This document shows positions 12,086 to 25,413 of a stretch of DNA of 64,000 nucleotides, in pieces. The stretch is taken from contig CM051459.1 in NCBI GenBank assembly GCA_028095005.1, positions 257,906,229 through 257,970,228 of the forward strand, in the 5' to 3' direction. A program made the position numbers and the translations under genes. This DNA comes from Rhynchospora pubera (Eukaryota; Streptophyta; Magnoliopsida; Poales; Cyperaceae). The notes beneath the pieces were generated by a model. The model was not told where the DNA came from. It saw only the letters and a list, made by a program, of their open reading frames with translations, and did not search any database. How positions within the stretch are numbered: position 1 is the stretch's first letter; every line of letters starts with the position of its first letter.

Positions 12086-15000
12086 ATGGTTAGTCTTCAT
12101 CGTGCAATGGTGTTCTCATTTTGGAAGCCGAATGCTTACTGCATGACCTCTATGGGCTTACATGTCAGGGATAAATGGCCTCATGTCATCCCAAAATGCA
12201 GTGTCTCCTCAACTTCTTATAGTAGTGTTAGCACTAGAAGCCCTGACTTGGTGGAGAGAGAGTACGCCGACCTCCAGCTCAAGCCTTTGTATGCTGCCTC
12301 TGATGTTTGTACATTCTCCCTTTCTGATTTTAAGAATTAATTTCATGAACTATCCTACGGAGTACAGGAAGTTCAATTATCCTGTATTCTGTGTATCTAT
12401 ACCATTACCCATGGAAAATGAGAAGCATACCAAACACATGATAAATATCACATGTGCCCATCTGCTCTAACTATGTTCTAAGCACATACCAACTTTCTTT
12501 TGTGCAAATTCTTTTTGATTGAACAATTGAGGTAAGTAATTAGGAATGTGGGAAAATATTACATGGTTCTATGCGCAATTGAGATGCTAGATGTGTTCTT
12601 TAGGGTATTGAAATTTCTTGTTTTGGAAAGGTATAGGTATTTTTTATAGGTGCAATTAAATTGCCCCCCAATTGACTTGAATCTAGTTTCAGTGATCCGG
12701 TGTGATGTTGGTTGTGTGCAGATTGGCCATGTGAGGATTCGGCAGCATGTAAACCCCCTTAGCTCATCATTCTCCGTCAGTCTAGTCTCCTTGTCAATTT
12801 TACTGCAGGAATTATTTTCATATTGTTCTCTTCATTATTGCAATTGTGCATGATTCTCTTATGTTGTAATATATAGGTCCCAGTACAACCACCTGACTGG
12901 AAGGAAATATTCAAAGACTGTACTTTGCCCCTCTTGGTTGATATTGGTTGTGGTATGAATTATGAAGTACTCGTTCTTTTTTCTTTTTTCGGTACAAATG
13001 TCATCTCTCTGCTGATTTGGAGTTGTAACCTGTAACCACTTCACCAGGTAGTGGAAGGTTTCTAATTTGGCTTGCGAAAAATTCTCCTCTACATAGGAAT
13101 TATCTTGGCCTTGAAATTCGACAAAAGGTGCTTCAGACTTTTAATATTCCCCCATTGGCTTTAATCAATATGTTTGACGGTTGTTTTGGTCTGATGAATC
13201 CTATCTTTAATCATAATAATCTAACAATAATTGAATTTGCAGTTAGTTACAAGATCACAATTTTGGGTGAAAGAGTTGGGTATCCAGAACATGTAAGTTC
13301 ACAATTCCCCTAGTTTTTGCAACTGTGAAAACTGAAACAATTAATAACTAAGATCAGTTGATATTAAGCATTAAAAGGTAGGGTTGTGCAAAGAATTCCG
13401 GTCATTTTTCATGTTTGCCAATCTGCCGTAAATGTTGTGAATGAGTGTTACTATGCTGCTTTGCAAAGTTTACAACTTTTGGTACTTCAGTTCAAATTTG
13501 TCTTGAAGATCCATCAGATGATCTGAGCCATTCGTTGTATCTAGTGTCAAAGCATGACAAGCTCATCACCACCAAAAAAAAAACATGACAAGCAATGTTC
13601 TAAACTGTTCGTTTCCATTCCTTATTTTATCGGACAAGGGAAAACTAATATTGCTCTTGGAAGGATTGGAATGAAGAATTTATGTAGATTAGGAGGAGAT
13701 GAAATTATAAAACATTTTCAAGCTTCACCCATATGTGCTTAAAGAATATGAGGACCATGCTTAATTAATTAGATCTCTCATTTGAATAGTCTTTTGGTAG
13801 CCTTTTTTTTATAACATTGTAACCATTCATGTCACCACCCTATTTAGAATGCTTAATGTCCGGTCTTATCCTGAAACTTCAATGATTAGATCACAATAAA
13901 AGGCTCATATCATCAATTAAAATCTTGAAAATAGAAATTTGGGCCAGAACATCAACTGCCCTATCCTATACAAACACGGACAGCGCTTTCTTTTCATTTG
14001 GTTGCTGTACTTTGTGTTCTTCAAAATACCAACTTGAAATAAACAAAAAAAGAAAAAACAATTTATTTGCGAATGTTTTCCTGAATGTGAAAAGTGAGGG
14101 CTGTGATTCAGTCCATCTTACCTTGGTTTCAACTAGATTTGCTTTAATAGCAAATGATTGAAAATAATATTGAATGTTTGTTGTGCACATACAAGAAATG
14201 TGAGTTGTTGTAATTAACACATTAAAATACTGAGTGTAATATTACAAAAGAAACCCAGATCTTGAAAATTCTATTTCACCTGGTAGACAGTTAACTAAAT
14301 GTACATCTGTATCAATGTCGGAGACTCTTAACGTTTGCTGTGCAATGTTCTGTTTTTTTGCAGATACTTCATGTTTGCCAATGTAAATGTATCATTTGAG
14401 CAACTTGTGTCAACCTATCCAGGTCCACTCTCCTTTGTTTCCATACTGGTAAGATTGTAAAACAAAATATCATTTTCATCTACTCCCTAAACCTCTAAAT
14501 ACATGCAGCGCTGCAAAACAAGAAATATTTGTCTCGTTACCTTCATAAATATAGATTTTCATGTGTACGTCATAGAAAAAAGGAAAATTATTATCTCCTT
14601 CCTTCCTTTCTTTGTTCCAATGGAACTCGCTTTAAAAATTAGTGAGAGGGCCAAGAGGGTTGGCACAGCTTCTACAGCTACAAGCATTTCTGATGTTGTG
14701 AGGGTATGCATAATGTTTGCGGGGTTGTTTACATTCTGAGATTCTATAGGGGTTTAATTGAAAATATCGCTAAAGAGTAGTTAATTTTTTTTCCCAGGTT
14801 TTATTAAGATTTGTCTGAATTTTGTAGTGCCCGGACCCACATTTCAAAAGGAGGAATCACAAAAGGAGAGTTGTGCAAAAACCATTGGTGGATTCTATCT
14901 CGAAAAACCTGTGTTTGGGTGGACAGGTACATAGTTTTAGGTTTTTAATGTACCCTTGGCTGTTTTGCTTTGTATACCTTTTGCACAGACTATGATCTGG

Positions 15001-15493
15001 TGTAGAAGATTTCCACTTTGAGCATTTTGGTCCCTACAGCTTTCAGTAGAAAAATGAAAAATTCTAGTCAGGCATAACATGGTGTGAACTATCTCTAGTA
15101 AGACTGGTTGTAGGGCAAATTTGGTATATACCAGAATACTAGAGATCAAGTAGGTATTTAAAATTGAGGGGACCAAACCAGCAGGCGGTTATGGTAAATT
15201 TATATCAACTTTTTCATTGCAACCATGTTCAAGCAATTAATACTCTTCTTGTTTGCAAGGTTCTGATTCAATCTGATGTGCATGAGGTGGCATTAGACAT
15301 GAGAAATACATTTGATGCTTACACAGATGTGTTTGAGCATGTTGATCGTATTGATCCATCTTTCTCATGTGATTCTGAAGGATGGCTCAAATGTAATCCC
15401 ATGGGAATAAGAACCGAGCGTGAAATACATGCCGAGCTAGAAGGAGCAATTATTTATAGACGGATGTATCAAAAGACTAAGCATCTTGTCTGA
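12086..15493 (+). CDS. tRNA (guanine-N7-)-methyltransferase, TrmB family, probably organellar
   Basis: Eight exons: 12086-12304, 12722-12775, 12877-12952, 13048-13127, 13243-13292, 14364-14448, 14828-14926, 15260-15493 (TGA); 298 residues in continuous phase. It should make m7G (position 46 in known TrmB enzymes) in tRNA using S-adenosylmethionine. The SAM-binding motif is LLVDIGCGSGRFLIWLA, followed by the acidic loop NYLGLEIRQK, the family signature CPDPHFKRRNHKRR and the C-terminal block GIRTEREIHAELEG. The first ~55 residues are rich in Ser, Val and basic residues with few acidic ones, like a transit peptide, and the length and the block HVRIRQHVNPLSSSF match the plant chloroplast-predicted form rather than the cytosolic Trm8. 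ATG 12086 is used because an in-frame TAA lies two codons upstream in genomic DNA; ATG 12107 is an alternative. A leader intron (11648-12085) is likely. Confidence 0.92.
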
Positions 15494-16995
15494 TAGAATA
15501 TTCTATTCTGTACTATTAGTAGTGTATAGGTACACGCTTAGGATGTGAGGGGATTAAAAAAAAAATTCCCTTATAATATGAATGTCATGCGAGGTTTATT
15601 TATTTATTTTTTATTCTTGTTCTTTTGTTGGAGGGTCCTTTTTGTTCTCTTCTGAAGTTTCAGATTAAATCATGAGATATATTTGATATGCTAGAAAATG
15701 AAGGAAAATAGAAAAAGAAAACAATTTTGCCCGATTAATGTTGTTTGATTTGTCAAAAAATTTAAGAAAACAAAAGGAAATAACTCTTTTTTTCTTCCCG
15801 TTATTCTTTTTTTTAAGGTCAGCGGACCGCTGCGTCCAAGCGACCGTTGGGTCACGAATTTTTTTTTTTTTAGGTTAACTGACAAGAGTGCTATATAATC
15901 TCAAATCTAGGGTTTTATTTCTATTCTATTCCTGAAGGTCCATAACTCTAAAGAGACATTTGAGAAAGAAGGAGAGTCTTCTAACTTGAGGCACAATATG
16001 TCAGACATTTCGAATCGTGAAAGGTGATGCTCGATTCTAACTTGAGGCTGTAGTGTATCAATTGCTTACGAAGAGAGACTCAGAGACGGAGGCTATGCGC
16101 AGTGAAATGACGGTGGTGATGACTTGCAGTGCTGCTTACGAGATCGAAATCTAAAATATTCGATTTTTTCGCAACAATATATCTAATTCTTATTAGATTT
16201 ATATTAATCATGATTAATATTAGTCTTACCCCCTAAAACCTACGGTTTCCAAATTTTTGCTTCAAAGCACAAGAAACATTGATCCTTCAGAGTATTTTTT
16301 ATGTATCTTTTCCGTATTCGTAGTTTTCTCCACGCATCAAATGAATTAATTCTTGTACCTTTACATGCACGAGAACAGTAAATTCTGTTATAATAGCAGT
16401 GTCACTCCTGCAGGTAAGTAGCATGATTAGCATGACATTATGTCAATATCGAACAGAACTGACGTTGACCATGCTACGGAGTAGCATGATCAGCATGAAT
16501 TTGTAATTTTGAGCAGGGAGTTACATGAAAGAGGACAACAAATGATTAGAAAGTTCAAATGCTTCCAAGTTTTCTATCTCTATCGATATTTAAACTATTT
16601 AGAAAATTAAAAAGAAAAAAAAATTCAAAACTCAAATGATAATATTAATCTGTTATACATATATATATGATTAAAGAAAGGTCGGATATTTTAATGAGAG
16701 AAAAATTAGTTTCATGCTACTCCAAAATAAGTCCAATTTCAAATCGGGGCTGATAACTGCAATCAACCTTTCAGGCAATTAAGCAATCAGACTCCAAAAA
16801 TGGAAAAAAACGTGTTCCGCTCCCTGCCAAATACGGAAACCGCATTTCACCTCTCCCTCACTCGCGTCTCCCTTCCCCCTCACCCCGCTTCACCCCTCTG
16901 TTCCATCTCCCCTCTGTTCCGTCTCTCCTCTCTCCCTCAATCGTCGCCGTCGCCATCACGCAGCCCTCCCCTCTCCGTCGCCCAGCCCTGCTGTT
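15494..16995. other. Intergenic, no gene seen
   Basis: After the methyltransferase stop the sequence is AT-rich with homopolymer runs. A small palindromic word CAGCGGACCGCTG occurs near 15820. From about 16800 to 16995 there is an unusual pyrimidine- and C-rich tract (CTCTCCCTCACTCGCGTCTC and similar) that looks like a plant 5' leader, but no coding exon follows it; next comes LINE-derived sequence. Confidence 0.6.
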
Positions 16996-17007
16996 ATCAG
17001 AATAAAA

Positions 17008-17180
17008 AATGAATATTATTTACTCCCTCACCTGTATTAGTTATGTAGTTACTCCCAAGCAACAGTAGAATCAGTTCTGAATATTATTTACTCCCTTATA
17101 CATATAAGATACTCTTTTTATATTAGTTATTTACTCTCTTAGAGCTATTTAGTTACTCCCAAACAACAGCAGAATCAGAT
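17008..17180 (+). repeat. Imperfect tandem duplication upstream of LINE fragment
   Basis: The string GAATATTATTTACTCCC starts at about 17010 and again at about 17078, and the following GTTACTCCCAAGCAACAG block (about 17046) recurs as GTTACTCCCAAACAACAG (about 17152). This is an old local duplication with an insertion in the second copy. No function is evident. Confidence 0.5.
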
Positions 17181-17240
17181 ATGATATGGTAGGAACTCGT
17201 GCTGGCTCTACCATCATTATGCCGAAATTTGAGCTGAAGG

Positions 17241-17905
17241 TTGAGAATGAAAGCAAGAAGCCACCAAATGGCCTTCAGACACTTTGTGCAACTTATGAGT
17301 CTGACGAGAGTGAATGAAGCAAGCAAGCAACTTATGAGCCTTGGAGATGCCTCAAAGAGGAGGGTCGTTTGTGACTTTATTAGAACTTCACGATGTGATT
17401 GTGTTTGCTTGCAAGAAACTAAACTGAGCATGTTAGATTACGTTAGTGTTTCAACGTTACTGCCTAGTTTTTTTTACTTCAATGTTGTAACCTTGGATGC
17501 CATTCAAACACGTGGAGGCTGTTTAATTGCTTGGAAGAGGTTTTACCAATTGCTTAATTCTTGGACTACCAGCTTTTTCTTTAAAAACTTGCGTGACATC
17601 TCTAAGATGGCACCTCCTTTTTGGATAGTTGCAGGTGATTTTAACACAGTGCGTTGGGCCCATGAAAGATCATCCTTGTGTTTAGATTTCAATGGAATGC
17701 AACAGTGCAATGATCTCCTCGATGATCTCTCTCTCTTTGACGCACCGTTAATCAATAAAACTTTTACTTGGTCAAATCATCAACCTAACCCAATTATGTG
17801 CAGACTAGATCGTGTTCTCTTATCTACTAGCTGGAACAGCTCTTAACCACAAATATGTCTCAATGCACTAGCAACAGCGGTTTCAGACCAATGCACTGCT
17901 AACTG
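17241..17905 (+). pseudogene. LINE endonuclease (EEP domain) fragment, degraded
   Basis: The open frame to 17846 contains recognisable apurinic-type endonuclease motifs of a plant non-LTR retrotransposon: CDCVCLQETKLS (catalytic Glu region), RGGCLIAWKRF, IVAGDFNTVRW and NKTFTWSNHQPNP followed by RLDRVLLS. Spacing between GGCLIAW and AGDFN is shorter than in intact elements, so there is an internal deletion. After a stop at 17844-17846, a shifted frame still reads ALATAVSDQCTA, matching the end of the domain. No start codon of its own, ORF1 or reverse transcriptase is present nearby. It is a broken retroelement remnant, not a host gene. Confidence 0.8.
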
Positions 17906-20014
17906 CTAAGTATTTCTTTCTTTTTTTATTCGGCTGGGGACCAAAAAAAAACGCCAACTCTCCTCATTGCTCGGTTAGTAGGTTAGCACATAGGTAGCGA
18001 CTAACCGTCTAACCTTGATTCATTTGGCAAACTCCACTAATGCGCTAACCTCAAGGAAAGTGCTAACCCCACCTCACCAAACGCACCCAAGTTTCCATAT
18101 GAATTATAAATATTAAAGAACTTGACTATTGTGTCCTTGTTGGAATGGTGGGAACGCAAATTATATTTGGAACTAGCGGGATTTCGCACGTGCAACGAAC
18201 TATCTTTTAATTTTTTTTTTCTTAGAAGCTTATAATAGCTAATTTTAATATTTTATTTGGAGATATCAGCAATTGAGAAATATATACACAATAGGAAAGT
18301 TCCAATTAATGCTCACATTTTCTTGAAAATTATAAACAATATTATTTCAATACTACATAAATTCTCAATCACGAATAGAAGAGTACATATCTTAGATAGT
18401 TCTAACACAATTTGAGGATAACTTTGCTTAATGCTGCAATCGATAAAATTAAAAACTTGCAATTGATAAAATAAAAAAATTGGATCGATCAATTATAAAG
18501 AACAAATAAATTAAGAGGCAAGAATTAACTTGGTCACAATCAGTATCATAAATTGGATTAAACGGTGCATAACACTGATAATAGTTTGAGAAGACAAGAG
18601 GGAAATAACTGATTTTAAGTTTACATAAGTTCCTTGATCTACATGCAAAGCAGGGGAAAAAAAGAATCAAGAAAAAGAAGTGAAATAAGAGGTAAAAATA
18701 AAACATTATGCAGAATATGTATCATTAGTAATGAGATCAAAGCTGCTAGTGGTATAGGTACCACATGAGGCAGATGTTAGTATCGTCAATCATAAACAAC
18801 AGCATGAGTAACGGTACAATCTCAAAATCCTGTAACTTGTAGTGTGAAATTATTATTCTTCTTTGATTGAATTGAGCTTGAGAGTACAACTCCATCTGAA
18901 CTTAAAGCTACACGAACTCAAACCCATCATTAGTTGAGAGTTGTTGTTTTGTAATATATTGACTTCATCATTATCTAAACAATTAGATTTTAACTATAAA
19001 AAAATAAAATGAAAAAAAAGGGTGAGGTATTGTACCGAAAATGAGAATATCTGATGCCATGATAGCAATTGATATTTTTTTTTGTTCAAGTTGGCTAGTA
19101 GGAGTCCTCATAGCTTTAGACTTAGCAAAAGAGCACTTTTATCCACTTCACAGCCTCATGGAGTGAAATTTGAAAAACAGAAGAAAAAAAAATAACAAAA
19201 CAAAAACCATACTGTAAAAATAGGAGTTGGAAAGGTGAAACCTCCTCCATCAAAGTAATGCAGAAGGAAGACATGCCACTGAAATAGCTGACAACCCCGT
19301 CAAATATCAGATCCAGAAATTGTTAGTTGCATAGTCAAGAGCAACCATCAACCAGATCTATATTAGCTCCTCTCAAAAAGGCAAATATAGTTGTAAAAGA
19401 TTATTTGCATTGTCAAAAGAAAAGCACACTCTAATTTACATTTAAATCAGCAATCTATATGTGCAATCAAGTAAAGGGGTAAAATTGGTAATTTCAACAA
19501 ATAATTCTTTCCTCATTATAGAAAACCTGATATTTGGATAATTTTTCTTAGTTTAAAAAAGATAGTGAAGGCAGAGAAGTAAAAAAAGGTGCAACAGTAT
19601 ATGTTAGAGAAAATGCTGCGAAAATTACATGAAAAAGCTTTAATTAGACTATTCTTTGAAGCTAGAAAATACAAACTGGAGTATTGTGCTGAATGCATGA
19701 CATGATGGTTGCATGAAAAATGTCAACTTGTGATTAAATAGTTATACAGACCAAAATAACCAAATTGTTGCAAGTCCAAATTGGATATTTTTCTTGCATT
19801 CATTTAGTCAGTATAGTATGATACAAATATGTAAAAACAGTTAATTAAACAAATTTACCAAACTAAATTAGTAATAAAAGAAATATACTTATTTCTATAG
19901 AGAAGCACAGTTACCCACATATCCTTGTCTGCTTCGAAACCTCATGAACAAATCTTGACCAGAAAAGGAATATAACTAACAAATACTTGACCAGTCACGT
20001 TGCTTCCTGCATCT
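17906..20014. other. AT-rich intergenic DNA, no gene recognised
   Basis: The stretch includes a fragment (17955-18090) resembling the MITE at 8510-9009, and the words ACTAGCGGGATTTCGCACGTGC near 18172 of the kind found at ends of dispersed plant repeats. The rest is AT-rich with short open frames of low complexity. It might be the 3' part of the minus-strand unit that follows, but nothing here supports coding. Confidence 0.5.
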
Positions 20015-21893
20015 TTAGCGACGTTTTTCACCTCCAGCAATACCTATATAATCATGACCGACAGCAAATTGCTGAATTGGTATATGTCACTAATTAAGGT
20101 CATTTTGAAAGATTAAACTCAAGCAATAATATAAAAACCAAGATTATATTAATTAAAAGAGAATCTAAATATAACACTGCAAATATCTGCACAACCTTAC
20201 TGTACAAATAATTTGCAATGCTATGTGTTTATAAAAATGAAGATACATTGCAAAGAAACATCTTAAAGTTTAATCATGATCTGACCTCATTGTCAAATTT
20301 CCAAAATAAAAATAATATGCATCATAAATTGATAAAACAAATATTTCTTGTTCATTTAACTTACTCTATTCTTGATTAATTTGAGTCCCTCATAACAATT
20401 TAAGGTGATTTTCAGCATAACAAAAGTTTGTGTCCACTCGCGCCTGTGATTAATCTTGCTTCCAGGTCCTTTTTAGTTTGCATGATTTTCTGCTTTCTTT
20501 ATTGAAGGTTGAGAACTATATATACTCTCTTGCTTCAAGGAAACATGCAGTACTCCCTATAAGATACTACAATATCTTAGAAAGATTAATTTAAGATGTT
20601 ATGAGTTTTGCAAAAGAAACCAGTTGATTTCAATGTTATTTAGTGGTAAATGAGATGTCACAAAATGAATAATAGCTTTACCTTTATCAACAATTAGAGC
20701 AACCGGTTGCATAATATAATTAGCTCTGGTAAAAATAGCAAAATCATCTGAGCTCCAAATCTACAAAAGAAACAAAAAAAAAAATTTTAGTGTTTCATTC
20801 TCACCGAAAGAACATAGTTGCCCAAGTAACATACCGTAAGCAATTGCCAAAAAAAAAAAAGAACACATGAAATTAACAAACACGAAGAAACTTCTCATGA
20901 TCCTGTGAGTACTCGGCACTTAAGTTGGAACAATAATATGATCGATCACGCACTGAAAGCAACCATATTCAATATTAAAAGATGAAAAGGCATGTTTCAA
21001 ACATAAATTGTGAACAATTGAGTAATTGGATGCTGGCATCTAACCTCTAAGTACAAAACCACCACACCATAAGTGCCATGGCCACTAAAACAAAGAAGAA
21101 TAGAGGTTTCTTACCTTCACTCAACAAATAGCTGGTTCTCTTTGATGCTGAAAAGAAGGAATGCTAAGCACCAATGTTCAGCTCGAAGAAAAGGGAAAAA
21201 GAAATCAGCAAAACAGAAGTAGTCCAATATCACCAATAATAAAATGAACAAAAAAAAAATCTGCTAACATCAATTTCTTCATTCATTTTCTAATACCCAT
21301 ACTTGAACAAATGAATCTGTAATTTTTTACTTTATGAAATACTGCACAAAGGAAATAAAAGTACCAAAAAAATTTGTTCTTGTTCCAGGGTATATGATCT
21401 GGACTCTGGAGAAACAAAATCCTAATAGGTTTAAACTTTCATATTTGAGTAAGGTTTTAGCCCACAATTTGCATCATTTATAACCAGTCTTCGTATGGTT
21501 TTAAGAAAATTGTGAGACATACAAAATGAATGGCACAAAATGAAGTTCATCCAAATTTATGCAGTGCTGTCATCAACCTAAATATTTAACCAAAGAAAAC
21601 GCCAAATATCTCAACCACAAACATCATATTCAGACAAAAGTTGCTTATCATCTAAATGGAACATACAATTTATGAACAATCAGATATTTAATCTAAATAA
21701 TTAAAGTGACCTAGTTTATCAAGAAGTCTGCATTGTTTGTATCATGTTTTTTTTTCAATTAATTAATGGAACTATATAAACTAAAAATCTTATTTTTGTA
21801 ATTTTGATCGAAAAAGTGAACATAGTGTTACCATGAACAAATGACGCCTCACATCACACGGACTTCCTTCAACATAAACGAATAGTAAGCTAT
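20015..21893 (-). pseudogene. Unrecognised minus-strand gene or gene remnant (exon-like series)
   Basis: Reading the minus strand, six short open segments are bounded by splice-like sites: 21832-21893 (SLLFVYVEGSPCDVRRHLFM), 21365-21405 (SPDHIPWNKNKFF), 21115-21147 (SKRTSYLLSE), 20882-20952 (RDRSYYCSNLSAEYSQDHEK, then FLR), 20682-20760 (IWSSDDFAIFTRANYI, then MQPVALIVDK) and 20015-20043 (IAGGEKRR, stop). The last four join in continuous phase (a Val codon across the first junction, a Gly codon across the last) and end at a stop. The second and third do not join in phase, so an exon is missing or the copy is broken. Amino-acid composition is protein-like, unlike the surrounding AT-rich noise. 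A leader-like stretch with donor GTAAGG lies upstream near 22440-22560. I do not recognise the family. It may be a real small gene, a pseudogene or fragments captured by a transposon. Confidence 0.35.
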
Positions 21894-24231
21894 CTGAAAG
21901 AACCAATTAGAAAATTCAGTTAAAAAGAAAGGAATAAAATAAAATGATCAAAATGACTGAAACAAACAAAAGGTATTGGTGGATGACTGGATGAGCCAAG
22001 TATAGAGAACTTGGTGTAGTTTGATTAAGAAAAGGGTGTACGTTGATCTCTAAAAACACCAGATAAGCCAAGTATGTAGAATTGAAGCACCACCAGTGAT
22101 CTCAACATGCAAAAATCAAGCAAATAGCAACTCATTAGAAGCTAATGGCGCAAAATTAAGTAAAGAGAGCTATCTTGCAATGGAATTCCTCAAAGTGACT
22201 AAGAAACAAAAGCAAAATCAAAGAAAGCAAGGAAATTTTGAAACAGAAAAAAAACGTAAAGTGGACCTGAAGCGTTCTGATATCTCTATGGCTTGATCAT
22301 ATTAGACACTGATTTATGTCTCAGATTTCGCTTAGCGCCTCTAGTTTGCTAAAGTGCTTTTCTTTTCCCACGCGCCTTATGCCTCTGATTCCGCTTAACT
22401 CCAGATCTCCTGTTCATACTTCATAGTCACCACATTATCCTTACTCGTAGAGAGATGAGATCCAACGGAGAAGGAGGGCTAGGATACCGAAGAAACAAAA
22501 TGAACGGGCAGGATTTGATACTGTTCTAAGAACTGTGAAGCAATAGTGCGGTCAAAGCAGGTCAAACTGCAGAGCTTTATATATTAAATGAAATGAAATG
22601 ATTGGCGTTGATTCTCTGAAGAATATATTTGTAATTTAACTATTTTAACTTCCTGTACCCTCCGATTTGGGGAGTAACAAAATCAAAGCTCTGATGGAAA
22701 GAGCATACCTTGGTTTACTTTCCGTCCCCTCTTGATTTTGCTACTGAAGCAAGTAACCAGTCTCTCTCTTCTCCTAACTTTCCATTCCCTTCCCTCTAAA
22801 ATGACTTCCTTAAGGCGGAGGGGATTGGGAGTATTAGATTCCTTGTTTGGTTCTATGCGTTTCAGATCTTCTGTGGCGAGAAGTAAGAGCAGATAAATGT
22901 AGGAGTGAGAATGTTAGAAGAACTCACGTTATGAATTTTGTTCAAGACATAACGTTATTATATTGTTTTTTTAACGTATTTATTAGTTCATCTATTTTGT
23001 TTTCATTTTCCTGTCGGATTTGTAGCTAATAAATAATTAATCTGTGCCATCGCTAAAAAATTACATGCTTTCAGCAAATCTTTTTTTTTTAAATAGTGTA
23101 TTGAATTTCACCTAGTCTTTAACTTTAGTTTGCTGATTGAAATTGAGTATTAATAAACCAATAACAAATTCTAGGAAATGAAAACTTCAATATTTGCATT
23201 TTGAAACATATTACAATCAAATTAAATTTGTCACGGATTTTGTTAGATATGCACGGTTTGAATTGATCAACTACTAAAAATCTGCAAGCGATAGAAAAAA
23301 AAAACAGATTATCTTCAAACTATCAAGTCTTCGAATATTGTTGCGAATTGCGATCATTGGAAATATTTTTTTAAGGACTGCCTACTAATAAATTGCATCA
23401 TATTATTGTTTTATTTATCGATAAATAATAATCATTTACAAAATTATAGAAATTTTATAGTTCACAAAAGTTGTAAATTTTTAACACTTCAAGTGGCAAT
23501 AGATCAATCTTAATTCTTAAACGAAAATGCCTGCAACAAAAAATACATCTTGGCTGCGCAGGTTGCATTGCCGAAAAATTACCAAATTTTCCGAGCACAG
23601 CATTAGTAAATGCATGGAAAGCATTAAATTTTAATAGATATCATATCATATGAGTAATAAATTACCTTGACGAGCGAGCCAACCCAAATTTTAAATTCAC
23701 CGTATGTATAGAGTAGGTACTGTCAATCAGTGATACGTCTACGCACAAGTGCCATGTACTGTACCAAAAGAATAAAACCTTTTCTGAAGAAGGGAAAGGA
23801 CAAAATTTGCGATCCCGGGAAGTCCTTTGGGGTCCTTTGTGCGTTCACGCATCTAAGGATCCTGTGACTGCGCGCACAAGGCCGGTCGGTCGGGTGGTTA
23901 GTGAATCCATGTGAACAATATCTTTTTTATTGTTGTGATGTCTCATGCCTGACATCATCATGCAACATATTGGTAACCCACTAACACGTGAGGCGTTGTA
24001 AAATTAATCTACTGCATTGCATGTAAAGCAAAGATAAAAAGAGATCAAAGAAAGTATCGTAAGTATAGGCACCATGCTAAAATTATTTATCAAATTGATG
24101 AAATTATTATTAGAGAATATCTATGGTACATACTAATATACCATAGCTTCAATATATTTTGATTTAAACTCTTTAATTTGTTTTCAAAATGATTGATGAT
24201 CTCCCTATTATAATCTCATTGCCAACCAAAT

Positions 24232-24253
24232 TATATATATATATATATATATA
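24232..24253. repeat. (AT)n microsatellite
   Basis: Eleven uninterrupted AT/TA dinucleotides in intergenic DNA. Confidence 0.8.
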
Positions 24254-25392
24254 AATTATTTTACTAATTTTTTAAATTTTCGAAAATTGCTAATCTAATT
24301 TTTATTTATGAACCGTTCAAAAACTATCGTTTTTATAATTATGGAAAAAAATATTTAATTTTTTTAAAAAAAATGTAATATTTGGTCAAGAAGGAGATTT
24401 CAATAGGAAAATCGTATTGGACAGTTTGGATCAATCATTTTGAAGCATATTTACGAATTTGGATAAGTATGCACCGAAACTCCAATACATTCATATGCAC
24501 CATGGATATTCTCTTAATTCTCTTAATTATATTAGTTTTTATTAAGATTTTAAAACAGTAAGATTTTAAATTTCAGACTATAGATTCAATCAAAATCCAA
24601 CTCTCGTGTTATTTTACGTATTCAAACAGTGTTTAAAAATTGAATTTTGTATTCTTTTGGGTATTTTTTATCGTCTTTTGATCGGAAAAGCCAAACGTTC
24701 CAATTTCAGTATAATACAACATCAATATGATTTATAATTTGAGAATTCCGAAATTTCTGCTCAACTCGTTTGTTACCTCTACTGAGTTCAAGTAATATAT
24801 TAGCTGCGACAAAATCAGACCCATCTTATTCCCAATCGAATTGACTCGTGCCCGAGACAGGTGGTGAAATCTCTCATATGTAATTAGCATGAATTTATTT
24901 TAAAGTTTTTTAATAAATTTTTGTTGGTTGGTTGTTGCCAACTAACCTTCTTCAAAAAAATGTGATCAATTTGACATTTTTTCCGTTCTGAATATGAACC
25001 GAAAATTAGTTTAAATCTCTGTACGGAGTTTCTACAAAGATGTCTGTTTCGATATAGAATGTTTTGAAATTCATGAAAACTACTTTCAATCTATGATTTT
25101 TTTTTTTTTGAAGAAAGAGGGAGATCTTTGCCATCCAACTTTTTTTTTTAAATTAAAAGTGCATGATATATACAAAGAGGATTGAACATCCAAATTTTTT
25201 ATTTATTTATGCCACGTCTATAATTTCAACCGTCCGTTTTTTTTTTCTGAGCTAAAACCTAGGAACAACCCTACGCTTTTATAGTGGTGCTTGATAAATA
25301 TTTTGAAGGAAAAGAATTTATTTTGAAAAAAAATAAACTATAAAAGAAAAAGTACATGGAGAATAATTTCTAATGACAAACTAACAAAATGT

Positions 25393-25413
25393 TCTCTCTC
25401 TCTCTCTCTCTCT
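25393..25413. repeat. (CT)n microsatellite
   Basis: About ten CT dinucleotides in intergenic DNA. Confidence 0.8.

Noticed and set aside
22640..22840. Possible MITE with CCCTCCGATTTGGGGAGTA and GGCGGAGGGGATTGGGAGTA ends
   Set aside because: The two words are in direct, not inverted, orientation and no target duplication was found.
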